Source: Limnobacter sp. CACIAM 66H1
GTDB lineage: Bacteria > Pseudomonadota > Gammaproteobacteria > Burkholderiales > Burkholderiaceae_B
Reading direction: 5' to 3'
Length of the DNA stretch: 42,293 nt
Assembly (NCBI RefSeq): GCF_001601825.1
Contig: NZ_LUJK01000028.1
Location: 1-42,293 of the forward strand
In this document: positions 1 through 7,185 of the stretch, in pieces
Layout of the letters: each line of letters opens with the position of its first letter
Position numbering within the stretch: position 1 is the stretch's first letter
Notes under the pieces: generated by a model
What the model was told of the DNA's origin: nothing
Databases searched by the model: none
What the model saw: only the letters and a program-made list of their open reading frames with translations
Made by a program: the position numbers and the translations under genes

Positions 1-690
1 CAAGGCGCACCCCGACGCGGGTTGTAACACAAACGAGCCAGCATCTGCCTCGCCACTCACCAAGGCAAGCCCCTCACCTTGAATCGCCAGAAATTGTTGG
101 GTAACCAGTTGCCTAAACCGAAATGAGTTCTGTCGTGACGCAGGAATGATTTCCCACACCGTCAAGAATCCAGGCTCAGCCTGTGCAAAGGGTGTTGAAT
201 CGCTGCTTGATACAGCACTTTGCTGATCGATGGCCTCACCCAAAGACTCTCCAGCCTGACGCACGCCATCACTGACCGGCTTCAAAGGCTCAATCACTTC
301 CGCGAGATCACCAAGACCAGACAAAAAATCGGTGCCGGTTCGGAGAAACTGGATTAGTTGCGCTTGGTTAAAAGGGTTTGAATTGGAAAGCCCGAGAAAA
401 CCTGCATCGCTATCCAACAACAAGTATTGCCCCAAGCGACTGGGCTTGAAAAAAAAGGGCGAAGGTGCATTGCCGAGGCTATAGCTGCCAGAACCGACCT
501 CCAGAAAGCGTCCATCGGCGGTAGCAACTGAAAAGCATTGATTGGCAATGTTGAATTGATCGAGCCTCGAGTCAGTTTGCCCGGGTTGAACTCGTGTTCC
601 AGCCACCGAGGCGTTGTCATCGCCACCGACGCAACCCACCAAGGAGAAAAGCAAACAAAGCCATACCAAACAAGAGGCTGTTCGTCCCAT
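1..690 (-). CDS. Secreted lipoprotein, 3' end cut by the window edge (unrecognised family)
   Basis: An open frame starts with ATG at 690 and runs without a stop to base 1, so at least 230 residues are present and the C-terminus lies outside the window. A GGAG ribosome site precedes the ATG. The N-terminus is a lipoprotein signal: a short basic start, a hydrophobic stretch and the lipobox LVGC, with the lipidated Cys near residue 20, followed by a Gly/Asp-rich linker. The mature part contains aromatic- and Gly-rich segments (FFFKPSRLGQYLLLDS) that suggest a beta-rich domain, then a Ser/Asp-rich linker. I do not recognise the family; the visible part may be an N-terminal domain of a larger envelope enzyme. 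An overlapping frame at 354-764 is a shadow. Existence and lipoprotein nature are fairly sure; function is unknown. Confidence 0.75.
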   Translation of the reverse strand, partial: MGRTASCLVWLCLLFSLVGCVGGDDNASVAGTRVQPGQTDSRLDQFNIANQCFSVATADGRFLEVGSGSYSLGNAPSPFFFKPSRLGQYLLLDSDAGFLGLSNSNPFNQAQLIQFLRTGTDFLSGLGDLAEVIEPLKPVSDGVRQAGESLGEAIDQQSAVSSSDSTPFAQAEPGFLTVWEIIPASRQNSFRFRQLVTQQFLAIQGEGLALVSGEADAGSFVLQPASGCAL

Positions 691-802
691 CTCTGTCTCC
701 ACTTTCTATGTGTTTCAGAAAGTGTAGAACAGGTGTGAATTTGCCAATGTCGACTACCTGACACAAACTCACGATGTTGACACTGACCGTGTCACTTATC
801 GC

Positions 803-991
803 TCAGGTCGGGTCTTCAGAAAGAATTCCGGAGGTGACTGCGTTGCGCAAAAACTGTTTTTCGTAATGTCGATTGCGTCGAGCTTTTTTGGCTTTTGCGC
901 GCTTGTCGTAACGTTTGTCAACGACCAACTCATCCAGGTTTGACAATTGTTCCGGGCTTACGACCTGTTTCATCGAATTTCGCTTCGTCAT
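803..991 (-). CDS. Small basic protein, unknown function
   Basis: This 62-residue frame is strongly basic in its middle, with a Lys/Arg/Ala-rich run (KRAKAKKARRNRHYEKQF), and has an acidic, Ser/Glu-rich N-terminal third. There is no signal peptide or membrane segment. The composition suggests a nucleic-acid or ribosome-associated protein, but no named family can be assigned. The ribosome site before ATG 991 is weak (AGG about 12 bases upstream); a second Met at residue 7 is an alternative start. The gene lies alone between the lipoprotein gene and the tRNA operon terminator. The regular basic helix-like pattern argues that it is real. Confidence 0.55.
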   Translation of the reverse strand: MTKRNSMKQVVSPEQLSNLDELVVDKRYDKRAKAKKARRNRHYEKQFLRNAVTSGILSEDPT

Positions 992-1033
992 GATGACTGC
1001 CTGTACTGCAAACTACACGAAACAAAATCATAA

Positions 1034-1072
1034 ATGAAAAAGGACCTAGCGGATCACTCACGCTAAGTCCTT
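1034..1072 (-). terminator. Rho-independent terminator of the tRNA operon
   Basis: The arms at 1040-1051 and 1061-1072 form a 12-bp stem with one G-U pair and a 9-base loop. On the minus strand the stem is followed by a T-rich tail (TTTTTCATTTATG). It sits just after the 3' end of tRNA-His. Confidence 0.85.
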
Positions 1073-1080
1073 GTTTTATT

Positions 1081-1157
1081 TGGGGCGATGTATGGGGCTC
1101 GAACCCACGACCCATGGAATCACAATCCATTGCTCTACCAACTGAGCTAACACCGCC
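1081..1157 (-). tRNA. tRNA-His (GTG)
   Basis: A 77-base cloverleaf with a 7-bp acceptor stem (GCGGTGT with ACATCGC), the extra 5' G(-1) opposite C73 that is diagnostic of histidine tRNA, anticodon loop TTGTGAT (anticodon GTG), a TTCGAGC T-loop and an encoded CCA. It is the last gene of the Pro-Arg-His operon. Confidence 0.97.
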
Positions 1158-1180
1158 ACCGTAAACCGGTACTAAATTCT

Positions 1181-1257
1181 TGGCCTGCCCGGAGGGGTTC
1201 GAACCCCCGACCCTCGGCTTAGAAGGCCGATGCTCTATCCAACTGAGCTACGGGCAG
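1181..1257 (-). tRNA. tRNA-Arg (TCT)
   Basis: A 77-base cloverleaf with a perfect acceptor stem (CTGCCCG with CGGGCAG), discriminator G73, encoded CCA and anticodon loop CTTCTAA, giving anticodon TCT, which reads AGA and AGG. It is the middle gene of the Pro-Arg-His operon. Confidence 0.97.
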
Positions 1258-1334
1258 AATTTGCATTGTAACTCGCACACGCGAATGGGTAGAAAGCACC
1301 CACTGGACAAGGATAGAACATCCTTTAAATTCGG

Positions 1335-1411
<77 letters not shown>

Positions 1412-1424
1412 ACAAAGAAGCGGA

Positions 1425-1453
1425 ATTTTATGTTGATTTCAGGGTTTCGTCAA
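1425..1453 (-). promoter_or_regulatory. Sigma-70 promoter of the tRNA operon
   Basis: On the minus strand, TTGACG (1453-1448) and TAAAAT (1430-1425) are separated by exactly 17 bases. Transcription would start near 1418, just upstream of the mature 5' end of tRNA-Pro at 1411. The -35 element overlaps the last codons of the upstream metalloprotease gene. Confidence 0.8.
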
Positions 1454-2347
1454 GGCTTTACACAGTAGCACATCAAATTGGCCGCTGCGTTGAAGCGGCT
1501 CGGGCCATTTGCCCTCTGGAACACCAAGTCTGCGCGATTCCTGCACCCCCAGCTCGCCTGCTCGCTCCAACCATGTTTTAACCATACGAAACTCAAAAGG
1601 TGACCCGTAACGGATCACGGGGCTACCATCTGTGTAAACAAACTGGCGATGATCCTCCGAAAATGCCTCGCGATGGTGAGCCTTGCTTTGTCGCTGTGCA
1701 AGTTGATCAAAAAAGCCGTTGGCGTTGTAAGCCATGCCAGTTAATTGTTCACAAGACGATGGTGATGGAGGTACTGCAAACTGAGTCTGGCGAGAAAACG
1801 GCTTTTCCAACCACCTTGCCATGCCTTCAGTAAACCATTTTGTCTTGAAAGGTGAGTAGCCATACTGATACAGGTGAAATAGCTCGTGCGCTGGGGTGGT
1901 GCTGAAGCGCGGATCGACCTGCGAACCAATCTTTATTTTTAGTGTGAGCGCCGTGGAGGACTGGCCTTCATACCAATTGGGTTTGGTAGGTTCATCAAAG
2001 GCAAGGCCTGTGCCCTGGTCGAAGTGTTGAATATGCACTTCGATTCCATCGCTCTGGCTATATCTTGGATGTTTCAGAGGCGCAATCAACTCAAGCTGGG
2101 TTTGATAAAACCAATCTGCCGCTTTGAGCTGAATCAGAATGTCGTCCACTCGATCGGGAACCCCATTACCATTCTGATCCTCTGCAGGAACGGCATGTTT
2201 GCCTTCGGTGGTGTAAAAAACCCTGAATACACCTTCCGACGCCGTGTGTGTGTATAGTGCTTTTGGGTGAGGCTTGGCCCATGCATCGTTTGCAAGGATT
2301 AAAACAACAGTCAATACAAACAAGTATGTAAGCCATTCCAGCTTCAT
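1439..2347 (-). CDS. Secreted HExxH zinc metalloprotease
   Basis: A probable exported protease of 302 residues. The start at 2347 gives a classical signal peptide (Met-Lys, hydrophobic core, AWA cleavage site near residue 24); a longer in-frame extension to 2503 would bury that signal and is rejected. Residues 53-70 hold a VPAEDQNGNGVPDRVDD segment, an Asp/Asn loop of the calcium-binding kind seen ahead of zincin domains in MXAN_6640-like putative proteases. The zinc motif HELFH is at residues 154-158, with a likely third ligand Glu174 in WFTEG, a gluzincin layout. No ribosome site is obvious. It is divergent from the methyltransferase gene. The protease assignment is confident; the subfamily and substrate are inference. 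Confidence 0.8.
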   Translation of the reverse strand: MKLEWLTYLFVLTVVLILANDAWAKPHPKALYTHTASEGVFRVFYTTEGKHAVPAEDQNGNGVPDRVDDILIQLKAADWFYQTQLELIAPLKHPRYSQSDGIEVHIQHFDQGTGLAFDEPTKPNWYEGQSSTALTLKIKIGSQVDPRFSTTPAHELFHLYQYGYSPFKTKWFTEGMARWLEKPFSRQTQFAVPPSPSSCEQLTGMAYNANGFFDQLAQRQSKAHHREAFSEDHRQFVYTDGSPVIRYGSPFEFRMVKTWLERAGELGVQESRRLGVPEGKWPEPLQRSGQFDVLLCKALTKP

Positions 2348-2428
2348 TACACTGAAAAACCGGCTCAGCAAATATCGACCTTCACCTTTGATTTGCATGA
2401 TTTTTATCAAAACCTGACTAAAAACATT

Positions 2429-3301
2429 ATGTTCCTGGACTTCATTGAAATTGGCACTTCCGACTTCAACACCCTGATTCAGGCGGCAGGCCCCGATACG
2501 CACGGTCTGTCCATTGACCCAATATCACTTTACCTTGATCGACTGCCGAATCGCCCAGGTTGCAAAAAAATCAATGCGGCCATTTCCAATTTTGAAGGCA
2601 CCGTGGAGGTTTACTTTATCCCCCCTCAAGTGATTGCAAAGCACCGTCTACCCAATTGGCTCAGGGGTTGCAATTCCATTGGTGCACCTCACCCAACAGT
2701 CTCCAAACAGCTTGAGAAAATGGACATCGACCCCGAATTGGTCCTGGTTCGTCAGCCAGTACCTTGTCACCGACTCCAAACAGTACTGCACCAACACGAC
2801 GTGCAGGGAGTATTTATGCTGAAAGTAGACACTGAGGGGCATGACGCGGTGATATTGAACGACTTTTTCGACGACGCCACACCTCAACAATGGCCCCATC
2901 AAATTGTTTTTGAATCCAACAAATTATCAGACAGCGAAACCATTCATCGACTGATCGCAAAGCTGATTTTGATGGGTTACGACATTGTGTCTTGCGAAAC
3001 CGGTGGCGGCGCCAGCGATACACATCTCAGGTTGAACCTCAACCGCTTGAAGGGCGAGCGCACCACTATCCAAACCGCGAAAGGATACTACCTGGAGGGT
3101 TACCCGAAAAACTACTCCCCGCTCAACTTACCCCACGAGAATAATCTGGATTCAGCACTTGAATACGCACACCAACAGCAAGCAGCTGGCGTCACCTTTC
3201 AATATGGTCGGTACGAGGTTAGGCAAGGGCGCTACTTGCACCACTCTGTCAAAGACCTGAAGGTGCAAAGCTGGATGAGACTTCCCGAAACCTCACCATA
3301 G
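2429..3301 (+). CDS. FkbM-like SAM-dependent methyltransferase
   Basis: A probable small-molecule or glycan methyltransferase of about 290 residues. The first residues form a Rossmann motif-I-like strand (FIEIGTSDFNTL), and the segment LKVDTEGHDAVIL near residue 145 is the acidic motif typical of FkbM-family enzymes. The ATG at 2429 places the SAM-binding strand at the N-terminus; a TTG at 2393 in the same frame would add 12 residues, and neither start has a clear ribosome site. There is no signal peptide. The gene is alone on the plus strand, divergent from the metalloprotease and convergent with glmM (9 bases between ends). The substrate is unknown; the nearby glycosyltransferase makes a sugar acceptor conceivable, but that is only context. 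Confidence 0.75.
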   Translation: MFLDFIEIGTSDFNTLIQAAGPDTHGLSIDPISLYLDRLPNRPGCKKINAAISNFEGTVEVYFIPPQVIAKHRLPNWLRGCNSIGAPHPTVSKQLEKMDIDPELVLVRQPVPCHRLQTVLHQHDVQGVFMLKVDTEGHDAVILNDFFDDATPQQWPHQIVFESNKLSDSETIHRLIAKLILMGYDIVSCETGGGASDTHLRLNLNRLKGERTTIQTAKGYYLEGYPKNYSPLNLPHENNLDSALEYAHQQQAAGVTFQYGRYEVRQGRYLHHSVKDLKVQSWMRLPETSP

Positions 3302-3310
3302 CTGCGGCAC

Positions 3311-4654
3311 TCAGGCCTTGGGCAAGGCCGCAAGAATAGAATCGACCAATCGATTGGCCGTGGATTTGTCTGCTGTCTCCACCATGACGCGCAACACTGG
3401 TTCGGTGCCGGAAGGGCGAATCAACAACCGACCATTGCTGCCCAACTCCGCCTTCACAGCCTCGCACACGCCCTGCACTTTCACATCGTTGGCCCAGTCG
3501 TAACCCACGGGCAAGCGAGCGTTTTTAAGTACCTGTGGCAGCATGGCCACTGGCTTTAAAATATCGGCCAAAGGCATACCCAAATTTCGCACCGCACGCA
3601 GCACTTGCAGGGCACTCACAATACCGTCACCCGTGGAATGTCGGTCAAGAACCAGCAAGTGGCCTGAACTTTCGCCACCCAACTGCCAGCCGTTGGCCTG
3701 CAGTTTTTCAAACACATAGCGGTCCCCCACCTTGGCGCGCTCAAAGCCTACATTCAGTTGCTTCAAGGCCAGCTCAAGCCCCAGGTTACTCATCAAGGTG
3801 CCTACCACACCATCCACCCTGCCCTGCATGTGCAAGCGCTCGGCAACCAGTGCAAACAACAACTCGTCACCGTTGTAAATTCGACCACTGCCGTCCACGC
3901 ATATCAACCGGTCCGCATCGCCATCCAATGCGAAACCATAATCAGCCTTGTGTTCAAACACAGCCCTGGCGACAAAATCAGGGTAAGTGGCACCCACACC
4001 GCGGTTGATGTTCAAACCATCGGGCTGATCAGCCAACACCACCACATCAGCACCCAGTTCGCGGAAAACCGCAGGGGCAATTTGGTAGGCAGCGCCATTG
4101 GCACAATCCACCACAATTTTTAGCCCGCGCAGGTGTTTGTCTCGGGGAAAAGTGCCCTTACAAAATTCAATATAGCGGCCTGCCGCGTCATTCAGGCGTT
4201 TGGCCTTACCCAACTCTTCAGATGATTTACAAGGCGCATTCAATGCCAGTTGCGCTTCAATTTCCATCTCCCAGGCATCGGGCAATTTGGTGCCCTCGCC
4301 TGAGAAAAACTTGATGCCATTGTCCTGATAAGGGTTGTGAGAGGCACTAATCACCACGCCTGCCGACATGTTCAAAGCACGTGCCAAATAGGCCACACCT
4401 GCGGTGGGCATAGGCCCTACCATCACCACATCCACACCCACCGACGTAAAGCCCGCCTCCAGACAGCTTTCCAGCAAATAGCCACTCACGCGGGTGTCTT
4501 TGCCTATCAGTACCCGCGGACGTCTTCCATCACCTTCATGTTTGGCCAGCACCGTGCCCGCAGCTTGCCCCAAACGCAACACGAAGTCAGGAACCATGGG
4601 GTTTTGCCCCACTGTGCCGCGAATGCCATCAGTACCGAAATATTGTCTGCTCAT
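3311..4654 (-). CDS. glmM: Phosphoglucosamine mutase
   Basis: Converts glucosamine-6-phosphate to glucosamine-1-phosphate in the cytoplasm, the step before UDP-GlcNAc for peptidoglycan and LPS. The 447-residue length is normal for the family. Visible landmarks are the N-terminal FGTDGIRG, the phosphoserine loop SASHNP with the catalytic Ser at residue 105, the magnesium loop DGDADR near residue 245, and the C-terminal phosphate-binding [11 protein letters not shown]. It is the last gene of the rlmE-ftsH-folP-glmM group, 27 bases after the glycosyltransferase stop and convergent with the methyltransferase gene. Confidence 0.97.
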   Translation of the reverse strand: MSRQYFGTDGIRGTVGQNPMVPDFVLRLGQAAGTVLAKHEGDGRRPRVLIGKDTRVSGYLLESCLEAGFTSVGVDVVMVGPMPTAGVAYLARALNMSAGVVISASHNPYQDNGIKFFSGEGTKLPDAWEMEIEAQLALNAPCKSSEELGKAKRLNDAAGRYIEFCKGTFPRDKHLRGLKIVVDCANGAAYQIAPAVFRELGADVVVLADQPDGLNINRGVGATYPDFVARAVFEHKADYGFALDGDADRLICVDGSGRIYNGDELLFALVAERLHMQGRVDGVVGTLMSNLGLELALKQLNVGFERAKVGDRYVFEKLQANGWQLGGESSGHLLVLDRHSTGDGIVSALQVLRAVRNLGMPLADILKPVAMLPQVLKNARLPVGYDWANDVKVQGVCEAVKAELGSNGRLLIRPSGTEPVLRVMVETADKSTANRLVDSILAALPKA

Positions 4655-4681
4655 GAAATATCTGCAATAGGTAAATAGTGT

Positions 4682-5674
4682 TTATTGGTTTGATTTTACG
4701 GGAACTGTAGTGCGCCCAAGGTAATCAATCTCGCTTAATTTACAAAAGCTTTCAAGGTGCGCCGGGTTGTCTATCCCATACACCCCCAAATCAGCGCCTG
4801 GCGTGAACAAGGCATGGGTACGCTCGTTGGACCGTTGTTGCAACCAACCAAAAGCTGTGTGGCGCTTGGCCTCCATGTCGGGGTGCCAATGCTGCCCCTC
4901 AACCACTTTGCCCACCTCTTTGTACAAGTGATACAGCGGAATCAAATTGTGCCGAGGGTGAAACACCTGATAGCCCTTGGCATGCGCGCGCAAGGAAAGG
5001 CTTTGCTCTTCTCCCCGAAAATACAGATAGGGGTCGTACGGCACCTGCTGGGTAAAATCGCCGGAGGTGAATAAAAAACACGCCCCCACATGAAAACCCG
5101 GCAAGTGGGTCGTGTCAGGCTGCTCAGCCCGCTTTCGCACCACCCGGAACTGCAACACAGCGCGCTCGGCGGTCAACAGACTGCCAGGGTCGCGTTCAAT
5201 GAAAAATATCTCGTCAGATTTTGCAGGCTCATCCGCCACCGCCCTGCCTTGCGCATCAAATCGGAAACCTGGCGGGTAGGTGCTAACCAACGGCTTGGGG
5301 TGAATGGCTTGAAGCCGCAGCAGTTGTTGAATCAACAACTCATCCCAACCTTGATCAAACAAAGTGTGAGAATCAATTTGCAGCAAATAATCCTGGTCGT
5401 TATACAGCGAAAACGCGATGGCACGCGCCCAACTAACCCCGCGGGAATCCACGGGTGACAAGCCCACATAATTGATATTTTTGCGCACAGGAAACTGCGT
5501 CAACCACTCAGGGTTTAAGTGCTCGGATTGGTCGACCAAACCGACATGAATTCGCTGCGGATGGGCCGCCTTGGCAAACAATTGATGAATGGTCAAATAA
5601 AGGTGCGGTTCGCAATACGCAGCCACACTGACGAAAATCGTGGGCAGTTTGGGCACTCTATCCGCCTGCATCAT
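4682..5674 (-). CDS. GlcNAc-type glycosyltransferase (GT60-like, PF11397 family)
   Basis: A probable cytoplasmic GT-A fold glycosyltransferase of 330 residues. It opens with the IFVSVAAYCEP strand typical of the Glycosyltransferase (GlcNAc) family and carries the family core SRGVSWARAIA, then LLQIDSHTLF (the DxH metal/nucleotide site), STYPPGF and a late FRGEEQSLSLRAH segment. Its ATG overlaps the folP stop by four bases (ATGA), so translation is probably coupled to folP. Known members in eukaryotes add GlcNAc to hydroxyproline; bacterial members are mostly uncharacterised, so donor and acceptor are open. It sits between folP and glmM, which usually adjoin, and its neighbour makes the UDP-GlcNAc precursor. 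Confidence 0.8.
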   Translation of the reverse strand: MMQADRVPKLPTIFVSVAAYCEPHLYLTIHQLFAKAAHPQRIHVGLVDQSEHLNPEWLTQFPVRKNINYVGLSPVDSRGVSWARAIAFSLYNDQDYLLQIDSHTLFDQGWDELLIQQLLRLQAIHPKPLVSTYPPGFRFDAQGRAVADEPAKSDEIFFIERDPGSLLTAERAVLQFRVVRKRAEQPDTTHLPGFHVGACFLFTSGDFTQQVPYDPYLYFRGEEQSLSLRAHAKGYQVFHPRHNLIPLYHLYKEVGKVVEGQHWHPDMEAKRHTAFGWLQQRSNERTHALFTPGADLGVYGIDNPAHLESFCKLSEIDYLGRTTVPVKSNQ

Positions 5675-6507
5675 TGACTCAAAGCGAAGGCCACTTTCAA
5701 GGCCTCCACAGTTTCACGCACATCGTGCACGCGCAGCACGGCTGCCCCGTGTTGCGCCGCGTAGGTTGCCGCAGCCACCGAGCCGGCCGTGCGCAAAGCC
5801 GGATCGGTTTGTCCAGTCAGCTCCGCAATCATTCGCTTGCGCGACACACCGACCAACACCCCAGCCCCCAAAGTAGAAAACAAGGGCGTTGCCCTCAGCA
5901 AATCAATATTGTGCTGCAGTGTTTTGCCAAAACCAAAGCCAGGGTCCACCAGAATCCGGTTTGCCTGCACACCCAACTGCCCAAGCGCCAGCATGCGTTG
6001 GTTCAGAAATGCCTCAACATCGTTGACCACATGGTTGTACTGGGGCGAATTTTGCATGGTGCGCGGCTCACCTTGCATGTGCATCACTACCGCACCTGCA
6101 TTCGATTGTGCAAGCACAGCTTCAGCGCCTGCATCCCTAAAACCATTCACGTCATTAAGAATGTCCACACCCAAATGCACCGCACACGCCATCACGTCGG
6201 TTTTCATGGTGTCGATCGACAAAGGCACATTCCAGTTCATCAACTCTTTCAGAACGTCTGCGACGCGTGCCCATTCCTCATCAGCATCAACACCCTGAGC
6301 ACCTGGCCGGGTAGACTCCCCACCAATGTCCAGAATGTGTGCCCCCTGCTCCACCAGCTTGCGGGCATGCTCAATGGCAAGCCGGGTTGAGTTGTGCTTG
6401 CCTCCGTCCGAAAATGAATCAGGCGTGACATTCACGATACCCATAATCAAAGGCTTGCCGTGCGTGTAGGTAAGCTCGAAACGACCTGCTTTCCAAGTGC
6501 GAACCAT
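5671..6507 (-). CDS. folP: Dihydropteroate synthase
   Basis: Condenses p-aminobenzoate with dihydropterin pyrophosphate in folate synthesis; it is the sulfonamide target. The 278-residue protein carries both family signatures: GIVNVTPDSFSDGG (about residues 23-36) and GGESTRPGA (about 62-70). It also has the pterin-pocket DVNGFRD, DPGFGFGK and VGVSRKR segments. The ATG at 6507 follows an AAGG ribosome site. A possible minus-strand -10 (TAAAAT, 6541-6536) lies 29 bases upstream with no convincing -35. The gene is separated from ftsH by the repeat-filled region, so it may be transcribed on its own. Confidence 0.97.
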   Translation of the reverse strand: MVRTWKAGRFELTYTHGKPLIMGIVNVTPDSFSDGGKHNSTRLAIEHARKLVEQGAHILDIGGESTRPGAQGVDADEEWARVADVLKELMNWNVPLSIDTMKTDVMACAVHLGVDILNDVNGFRDAGAEAVLAQSNAGAVVMHMQGEPRTMQNSPQYNHVVNDVEAFLNQRMLALGQLGVQANRILVDPGFGFGKTLQHNIDLLRATPLFSTLGAGVLVGVSRKRMIAELTGQTDPALRTAGSVAAATYAAQHGAAVLRVHDVRETVEALKVAFALSQ

Positions 6508-6630
6508 GTGCTGCCTTGTGAGTTGCTGTGCTGGTATTTTACGGCATAGCAGCAGCTTAGTTCGCCTGCTGTGCTCACAGCTTATCCGTTAGCCTAGCCC
6601 GCTCAGGTGCGCACCCGTTTGTCCAAGCTT
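6508..6630. other. Non-coding stretch between folP and the structured element
   Basis: No gene is seen. It holds a palindrome, GCTGTG-CT-CACAGC, near 6569-6582, and a direct repeat: the motif GCTCAGGTGC at 6601 recurs at 6631, where the shared structured element begins. Any folP promoter must lie here or in the element. Between the element and ftsH (7020-7185) there is a degenerate tandem repeat and the ftsH terminator, but no gene. Confidence 0.6.
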
Positions 6631-7019
6631 GCTCAGGTGCATACCCTCTCTCGCCAGAAAACCTGAATACCCCCTTGTTATTGATTAACCGCCCCAAGCG
6701 CACCCGCTAAACAGCGGGCGGGCTGCGCTTTCGGCTTTGCCGAACGGACGGTTAATTCAACACCAAGGGCAGGTTTTCTTGATCGGCGCTGCGAGGATAT
6801 CGCCCCTGAGCGCACTGGCAACGGAGTTAGCGTACTGGCTTACTGGCCCTACTAGCGCGGGCGCTGTGCCGCCTTGCCGGCTTTGCAAGGCTTCCCGGCG
6901 GCTTCGTAGCGCGGGGCGGTTCCGCTAGGAACCGATGCGAAGACGCTTAAGCGTTTCGCATGCCCCAAGCCAGAAGCATCAAGCCGGATCAGAAGCATTG
7001 CTTAGGCAAGGTGGCACAG
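6631..7019 (+). repeat. Copy A of a dispersed structured element (candidate ncRNA)
   Basis: About 390 bases, homologous to 34607-34980 in inverted orientation. Nested pairings are visible. P1 pairs 6656-6665 with 6770-6779 (10 bp). P2 pairs 6684-6691 with 6749-6756, enclosing hairpins CCCGC/GCGGG and TTCGGC/GCCGAA. P3 pairs 6864-6878 with 7005-7019 (15 bp, one G-U). Inside P3, GGGGC (6913-6917) pairs with GCCCC (6962-6966) and encloses two hairpins: GGTTCC/GGAACC (6918-6933) and a long one with a single bulged base (6935-6961). Stem positions in P2 and in 6918-6933 covary with copy B. The strand is chosen because imperfect pairs are G-U only in this orientation. No convincing protein is encoded. 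It could be an RNA gene or a MITE/REP-like DNA element. Confidence 0.75.
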
Positions 7020-7109
7020 TACCCAAGTCTCGACCACACCAACGCCGCGCCACAATCAAAAGACTTGCTTAAGGCTTGGTGACGTAGCACCCAAGCCTCG
7101 CCATAACCC
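6998..7109 (+). repeat. Degenerate tandem repeat, unit about 45 bases, period 67
   Basis: The segment from 6998 (TTGCTTAGGCAAGGTG, then ACCCAAGTCTCG) recurs from 7065 (TTGCTTAAGGCTTGGTG, then ACCCAAGCCTCG). The first copy contains the 3' arm of stem P3. The second forms its own small hairpin, GGCTTGG with CCAAGCC (7073-7097). The duplication is absent from the second copy of the element. Confidence 0.6.
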
Positions 7110-7124
7110 AACTCCGAAGCAAGC

Positions 7125-7160
7125 AACAAAAAAGCCGTTGGTCGCGAAACCAACGGCTTT
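7125..7160 (-). terminator. Rho-independent terminator of ftsH
   Basis: A 12-bp perfect stem (7131-7142 with 7149-7160) and a 6-base loop, followed on the minus strand by a run of six T. It starts 25 bases after the ftsH stop and would separate ftsH from folP. Confidence 0.92.
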
Positions 7161-7185
7161 CAGGTTATAACAAATCCAGCAGGGT

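Noticed and set aside
354-764. A 136-codon minus-strand frame overlapping the truncated lipoprotein gene
   Set aside because: The other frame starting at 690 has a ribosome site, a lipobox signal and no stop to the window edge.
6737-6928. A 63-codon plus-strand frame inside copy A of the structured element
   Set aside because: It crosses stem arms and variable loops, has no ribosome site, and is not kept in frame in copy B.
6631-7019. Group I or group II intron, or a transposase-bearing element
   Set aside because: No domain V-like hairpin, no reverse transcriptase, endonuclease or transposase frame, and no terminal inverted repeat at the ends was seen.
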